Shown: in pieces, positions 29,099 to 32,982 of the stretch | How the letters are laid out: every line of letters starts with the position of its first letter | Position numbering within the stretch: the first letter of the stretch is position 1 | NCBI GenBank assembly: GCA_013151555.1 | Contig: JAADIA010000014.1 | Coordinates: 1 to 32,982, forward strand | Direction of reading: 5' to 3' | DNA from: Nitrospirota bacterium | GTDB taxonomy: Bacteria; NPL-UPA2; JAADIA01 | Length of the DNA: 32,982 nt | Program-made: the position numbers and the translations under genes | Notes under the pieces: model-generated | What the model was told of the DNA's origin: nothing | The model's input: the letters and a program-made list of their open reading frames with translations, nothing else | The model's database searches: none

Positions 29099-30009
29099 TG
29101 CATCTGTATATAAAATCCGGATGTAATCTCTATGCTGCTCCACCTCTCATTTCAGGAAGTCAGGCAGGAGGCGGGCGGTTTTCCGGGGTTATTATTGTTG
29201 CCCTGGCCGTGATTCCGGCTCTGTTCCTCTTGAAGATGTTTGCCAATATGCGGTTTACTGCCAAGCTGAGGAAGCGTTTAGGAAAAAGAATTTGTTGGGA
29301 AGACCATCCTCAACTTGGACCGGTACTGGGAAAATTATTGAAAAGATTGAAGATCCGGAGACCGGTATCTGTCTTTATTTTTCCCGGGTACAAGCCGTTA
29401 ATATTTAATTCCGGCTGGCTCAGGCCGGCCATATTTATCTCTCCTCTTCTTCTGGAAAAGCTCAACCGGGAGGAACTGGAAGCAGTATTAGCTCACGAGC
29501 TGGCTCATGTTGGCCATTATGACCAGCTTATTATCTCTCTGGCCGGGGTGTTAAAAGGTCTGTTTGTTGTTGTCCCGGGCCGGGATGGATTGTGGCGGAA
29601 GTTTATGTTGTCCCGGGAGATATCCTGTGACGAAACAGCGAGCAGGGTTACCAGAAAACGGTTGGTCCTGGCCGAAACATTGATAAAGATATGGAAAATG
29701 GGGAAAAGCTTTCCTGTTCATGCCTGGTTAGAGAGACAGGTATTTTATTATGCTTTATTGGAGAAAGAATCGTCCCTGGAACTTAGGGTCAGGAAGTTGT
29801 TATTGGAAGAAGGAAAAACTCCGGCCCGGCATAGAAATGTGGGCTCATCAGGGATGAGAAAAGGGCTGATTATTGCTCTTATGGCGATTGCTTCGGCTAT
29901 GTTTTTTCAGCAGATTGCGGGAGTAGGGGAGAAAGGCCGCTCTCTAAGAATGGGTGAGGGATATGTCGGGGGGCAGTCCCTGTCGGATTGTCACCGGGCG
30001 TTTAAGTAA
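29098..30009 (+). CDS. M56/BlaR1-like membrane metalloprotease without sensor domain
   Basis: This 303-residue protein has one membrane helix (about 30-52), then a cytoplasmic zinc protease domain with AVLAHELAHVGHYD (His133, Glu134, His137) and SREISCDETASR (third ligand, Glu174), hydrophobic segments (about 143-160) and a C-terminal helix (about 247-270). BlaR1 and MecR1 have the same protease domain but end in an extracellular penicillin-binding sensor; here only some 30 residues follow the last helix. In BlaR1 systems activation leads to loss of the repressor. The ATG at 29098 overlaps the blaI-type stop. The signal sensed is unknown. Confidence 0.85.
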   Translation: MHLYIKSGCNLYAAPPLISGSQAGGGRFSGVIIVALAVIPALFLLKMFANMRFTAKLRKRLGKRICWEDHPQLGPVLGKLLKRLKIRRPVSVFIFPGYKPLIFNSGWLRPAIFISPLLLEKLNREELEAVLAHELAHVGHYDQLIISLAGVLKGLFVVVPGRDGLWRKFMLSREISCDETASRVTRKRLVLAETLIKIWKMGKSFPVHAWLERQVFYYALLEKESSLELRVRKLLLEEGKTPARHRNVGSSGMRKGLIIALMAIASAMFFQQIAGVGEKGRSLRMGEGYVGGQSLSDCHRAFK

Positions 30010-30031
30010 GTATCAACTTTGTTTATTTTGG

Positions 30032-30050
30032 CTTCTTGGGTGACAAGAAG
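30032..30050. promoter_or_regulatory. Short dyad before the Met-rich gene
   Basis: CTTCTTG (30032-30038) and CAAGAAG (30044-30050) are perfect complements with a five-base loop, 41 bases before the TTG start. No promoter is evident here, so it may be an RNA hairpin within the operon message. Confidence 0.45.
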
Positions 30051-30091
30051 TAGTAGGTAGGAAGAAAGAATCAGAGAGGAGGTGAACTAAG

Positions 30092-30727
30092 TTGAAAATG
30101 ATAAGTAGAAGTATGGTGATAAGCCTGAGTGTGCTGTTCATGCTATTCGGGACCACTACGGCCTTTGCTCATATGGGTGATAAGGACTCCGGGAAGGCGA
30201 AAGGGATGATGCATTCCGGGATGATGAAAGGTTCCGGGACAGGAGAGTCAGATAAGACGGAGTCTGATGAGTCCGGCCATAAGGGATGTCCGAAGATGAG
30301 CTCGGGAACGATGGGTTCCGGGATGATGAAAGGGATGATGGGTTCCGGGATGATGAAGGGCATGAAAGGTTCCGGAATGATGAAGAAATGCCGAGGAATG
30401 ATGGGATCACACGAGAAGGATGGTGGTATCCAAACCCTCATCAACCATCGGGATAAGATGAACCTGACGGATGAGCAGGTAGCGGATTTGAAGTCCCTGA
30501 ACTCTTCCCTGGTGAAAAAGACTATTCGGAACAAGGCTGATCTCCAAATAGCAGAGATGGACCTGGAAGAGCTTTTAAGCAAAGACGTAGTTAAAATGCC
30601 TTTGGTGGAGTCTAAGCTGAAGCAGATTCAGAATTTGCAAACGCAGATTCGGCTAAGTCGGATAAAAGCTCAGCTTAAGGCGAGAGCCCTTTTGGATGAA
30701 GTGCAGCAGAAAGATTGGAAGAGCTGA
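30092..30727 (+). CDS. Met-rich LTxxQ (Spy/CpxP-like) periplasmic protein
   Basis: This 211-residue exported protein has a signal peptide (about 1-26, ending TTAFAH). Residues 36-108 are Gly/Ser/Met/Lys repeats with seven Met-Met pairs in SGMMKG-like units plus four His and two Cys (66, 100), a composition expected of a Cu(I)- or other soft-metal-binding segment. The C-terminal half is a helical domain with MNLTDEQVADL (LTxxQ motif), as in Spy and CpxP chaperones and CnrX-type metal sensors. The TTG start at 30092 follows GAGGAGGTGA by six bases; an ATG at 30098 is further away. It is third behind the repressor and protease genes and is the likely output of that circuit; metal binding is inference. 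Confidence 0.8.
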   Translation: MKMISRSMVISLSVLFMLFGTTTAFAHMGDKDSGKAKGMMHSGMMKGSGTGESDKTESDESGHKGCPKMSSGTMGSGMMKGMMGSGMMKGMKGSGMMKKCRGMMGSHEKDGGIQTLINHRDKMNLTDEQVADLKSLNSSLVKKTIRNKADLQIAEMDLEELLSKDVVKMPLVESKLKQIQNLQTQIRLSRIKAQLKARALLDEVQQKDWKS

Positions 30728-30748
30728 AGTAAAGTGGATGGAGCAAAA

Positions 30749-30787
30749 GTGGCTCCTTCCGTGCTTGCGGGAGGAGCCACCTTTTTT
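30749..30787 (+). terminator. Strong intrinsic terminator
   Basis: GTGGCTCCTTCCG (30749-30761) and CGGGAGGAGCCAC (30768-30780) pair over 13 positions with one G-T wobble and a six-base loop, followed by six T (30782-30787). It closes the repressor/protease/Met-rich operon. Confidence 0.93.
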
Positions 30788-30819
30788 CTCGAAGACACCA
30801 GGAGGAGGAAGAAGAGAGA

Positions 30820-32490
30820 ATGTTGATGGCTATGAGAATTAGACTGCTTATTTTGGTTATGGTTGGCGGACTGGTGGTAATGCTCGTCGGATGTTTCAGT
30901 GGCGAACCTGTCTTGAAGTTGCCATCTATCCCCGGCCTTGATTTCTCAAAAGCTTCCGGCTCGATAACGCGTATGAAACCTAACTCTGAACCTCAGCAGT
31001 TGCTCTCGCAACCCGTGAAGATTACGGCCCCTTCTGAGGCTTGGGCCGTACGGATATTTTCTATTCTACCTGACTATCAGGGAGCGGTGGCGTCCATTGA
31101 TTTTGATACCGAGTGGAGTGACCGCAACTCATTCCAAGTAGGGGTGGCAAACTACCAGACCCATGAGTGGGAAATGCTGGAGGTAAATAGCGGCGGAGCT
31201 CATACTCTAACACTTGATCCTCTCAGCTCTTACCGTTCCTGGAATGGTGGCGGTGAGGATGAGAAGACCTATTTAGTCTTTGCCGTGCCGCCGGGAGAGA
31301 CGCTTACGGTGAATTCTATCCAAACTAACCAGCGCCGCCTCTACGAGCACGTACCGCCGGGCTTCGTTGCCAACCGGTTCTTATCGCTCTCCGGCTCTCG
31401 CGATATCTGGACTGACAGTCGTACCGGAGTTACCTATGTGATGCGCCGAAGCGGCTCCGGCTGGGAAGTGTGGTGGATGCAAGATGATAATGGCGACGGG
31501 AAGGTAACTACTGGGGACAAGGAAGCCGGAATTCTGATTTCCGGCTCGGGCAAGGCAGCTCACGGAGTGACCGTCTATGGAAATGCCCGGGAAGGCTACT
31601 TCCTCTACGCCGGTGTCTTTGACACTATCTATCGGGTCAAACTCTCTGCCAATGGGCGTTCCCCTCAGGGTTCCCTTGAGACCTGGCTTACGGGGTTGCC
31701 GGCGGGGAGAGGCCATACGGCTAAGTCTATTCGCTTTGATTCCAGTGGTAATGCCTATATCGGTGTGGGAAGCTCCGGTAATATCTCTACTGAACAGAAC
31801 CGGGCTGCCATCTATCGGGTGCCTGCCGGGTCAAACCGGGCCAAAATCTGGGTGCGTGGCATCCGTAACCCGACTGCCTTGCTCATCGAGGGGAAAGACC
31901 TGTTAGTATTCAGTGTGGAGCGTGACCGGCTGGGGAACGAGAAGCCGGTAGAGCCGCTATACCGTATACCGCTCAGCACGCCTTCAGGCGTGGACCATTT
32001 CGGCTATCCTTGGTGGATGTGGGATGGTGTGGCGAGGGATTATGTCAGAGACGACCGGGTAGGTGGAGCTCCCATTCCCCTGAGTGCGGATCAGATTCCT
32101 TTCGCTCCGGAGGCCTGGATCCCGGCCCACAATACCCCCCTGGGGATGGTGCATGCGAACGAGACTAATTTCCCGGCACCTTGGAACAAGGGTATCTTCG
32201 TTGCTGCCCGGGGAAGCTGGAACTCTGATGTGAGGACAGGTTACCGGGTTTTTTACATTGATGACGGGCAGACTATTCCTTTTACCGGGATGTTTCTCAA
32301 TGCCAACTCCTTGCTATTTAAGAATTTGGTAGGAGGCTGGTTCCGTCCTGTCTCGGTAGCCGCCGCGGCCGATGGCAGTTTGCTGGTTACGGGCGACGCC
32401 ATTAGTGGCCCGGTTAAACCGGGGGAGGGTTTCCGGGGTATTTACCGGATTAGCTATGACCAAACTCCTTACCTGACCATCTCACCTTAA
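30820..32490 (+). CDS. Lipoprotein beta-propeller of the sorbosone/PQQ-glucose dehydrogenase type
   Basis: This 556-residue protein has lipobox LVGC (Cys25). An N-terminal beta domain of about 150 residues is followed by a propeller carrying GRGHTAKSIRFD (His299, position of the catalytic His), AYIGVGSSGN, RGIRNPTALL (Arg349, Asn350), PAHNTPLGMVH and FVAARGSWN, with the C-terminal RPVSVAAAADGSLLVTGD: the order of L-sorbosone and soluble glucose dehydrogenases. A perfect EF-hand-type loop lies at 222-233 (DDNGDGKVTTGD). It may oxidise sugars with PQQ outside the cell; PQQ genes are not seen. The DNA looks more GC-rich than its neighbours. It begins 33 bases after a strong terminator with no promoter visible between; GGAGGAGG lies 11 bases upstream of the first ATG, and ATGs at 30826 and 30832 are alternatives. 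Confidence 0.82.
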   Translation: MLMAMRIRLLILVMVGGLVVMLVGCFSGEPVLKLPSIPGLDFSKASGSITRMKPNSEPQQLLSQPVKITAPSEAWAVRIFSILPDYQGAVASIDFDTEWSDRNSFQVGVANYQTHEWEMLEVNSGGAHTLTLDPLSSYRSWNGGGEDEKTYLVFAVPPGETLTVNSIQTNQRRLYEHVPPGFVANRFLSLSGSRDIWTDSRTGVTYVMRRSGSGWEVWWMQDDNGDGKVTTGDKEAGILISGSGKAAHGVTVYGNAREGYFLYAGVFDTIYRVKLSANGRSPQGSLETWLTGLPAGRGHTAKSIRFDSSGNAYIGVGSSGNISTEQNRAAIYRVPAGSNRAKIWVRGIRNPTALLIEGKDLLVFSVERDRLGNEKPVEPLYRIPLSTPSGVDHFGYPWWMWDGVARDYVRDDRVGGAPIPLSADQIPFAPEAWIPAHNTPLGMVHANETNFPAPWNKGIFVAARGSWNSDVRTGYRVFYIDDGQTIPFTGMFLNANSLLFKNLVGGWFRPVSVAAAADGSLLVTGDAISGPVKPGEGFRGIYRISYDQTPYLTISP

Positions 32491-32583
32491 AGGTTGAGTG
32501 CCCAGCCCCGAAATCTGATATGAGGGACTTTTTTCTTCCCTTACAGTTTCCCTGTTTCCTCTTCAAAAATTGCAACTTTTTTC

Positions 32584-32611
32584 TTGATTTCTCTAAGATA
32601 TGTGTTATTAT
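32584..32611 (+). promoter_or_regulatory. Candidate promoter of mreB
   Basis: TTGATT (32584-32589), 16 bases, TATTAT (32606-32611), about 120 bases before the mreB ATG. The remaining spacer is AT-rich and includes another 'cgaaattcgaga' word near 32670. Confidence 0.5.
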
Positions 32612-32719
32612 CATTAAAGTCATGGAATTTATAGAAGTTGATGGCCTCTAATTTCAAATTACAAGACCGAAATTCGAGATATTCGTTTACACTTTAAGTT
32701 AGTTTCTGAACAGAGTTAA

Positions 32720-32982
<263 letters not shown>

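Noticed and set aside
30156-30582. Two long minus-strand frames rich in Ser/Pro/Phe
   Set aside because: They are mirror images of the low-complexity Met/Gly repeat gene on the plus strand and have no ribosome sites.

Overview
The window looks like a chromosomal piece of an uncultured diderm (outer-membrane) bacterium with moderate GC. Evidence for two membranes: a TolC-type channel with an RND pump, a TPR/beta-barrel protein ending in Phe, several lipoproteins, and a PEP-CTERM-tagged protease. Housekeeping genes (sigma-54, MreB, RarA, Rpe, class II aldolase, a PPi-type phosphofructokinase) show that it is core chromosome rather than a plasmid or phage. I cannot place the phylum. PEP-CTERM, FecR-domain and DUF1844 proteins together with an archaeal-type (COG2521-like) methyltransferase fit candidate-phylum or Planctomycetes/Omnitrophota/delta-like lineages, but that is only a guess.

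Layout. 1-820: the start of an unknown membrane-anchored protein (minus strand), a frameshifted and truncated tyrosine-recombinase fossil, then tRNA-Arg(CCG). 820-1554: a divergent CobS-like protein. 1680-7063: a MarR regulator with a textbook sigma-70 promoter and operator, then TolC and an RND pump with no membrane fusion protein. 7081-9514: rpoN and a Memo-family gene, divergently transcribed from back-to-back promoters. 9618-10001: a DUF1844 protein. 10100-17218: a compact six-gene minus-strand operon for the envelope: TPR/beta-barrel protein, FecR-domain repeat protein, PEP-CTERM subtilase-like protein, SurA/PrsA-like lipoprotein, HAMP membrane protein and HExxH secreted protein. 17795-21537: histone-deacetylase-family hydrolase, M48 lipoprotein and a multi-membrane TPR protein. 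21735-23454: a 55-residue zinc-ribbon protein, a methyltransferase and Rpe. 23594-25776: a 6S RNA with promoter and terminator, followed by RarA and 5-formyltetrahydrofolate cyclo-ligase. 25956-28353: convergent PPi-type phosphofructokinase and class II aldolase. 28611-30787: a BlaI-type repressor, an M56/BlaR1-like metalloprotease and a Met-rich LTxxQ periplasmic protein closed by a strong terminator. 30820-32490: a lipoprotein beta-propeller of the sorbosone/glucose dehydrogenase type. 32741-end: the start of mreB.

The two loci most likely to be under-described systems are the 10.1-17.2 kb envelope operon, where a TPR/beta-barrel protein of Slam-like architecture precedes a large secreted FecR repeat protein and several export and proteolysis accessories, and the 28.6-30.8 kb repressor/metalloprotease/Met-rich protein module, which looks like an envelope or metal-stress circuit. 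The most solid new annotation is the 6S RNA at 23692-23881, whose 3' half would otherwise be read as the N-terminus of RarA.

Spacers between transcription units repeatedly carry short inverted or tandem 'word' repeats, a different word family in each spacer. Several genes are best started at GTG or TTG, or at internal ATGs, because of the Shine-Dalgarno positions; these choices are given per gene.
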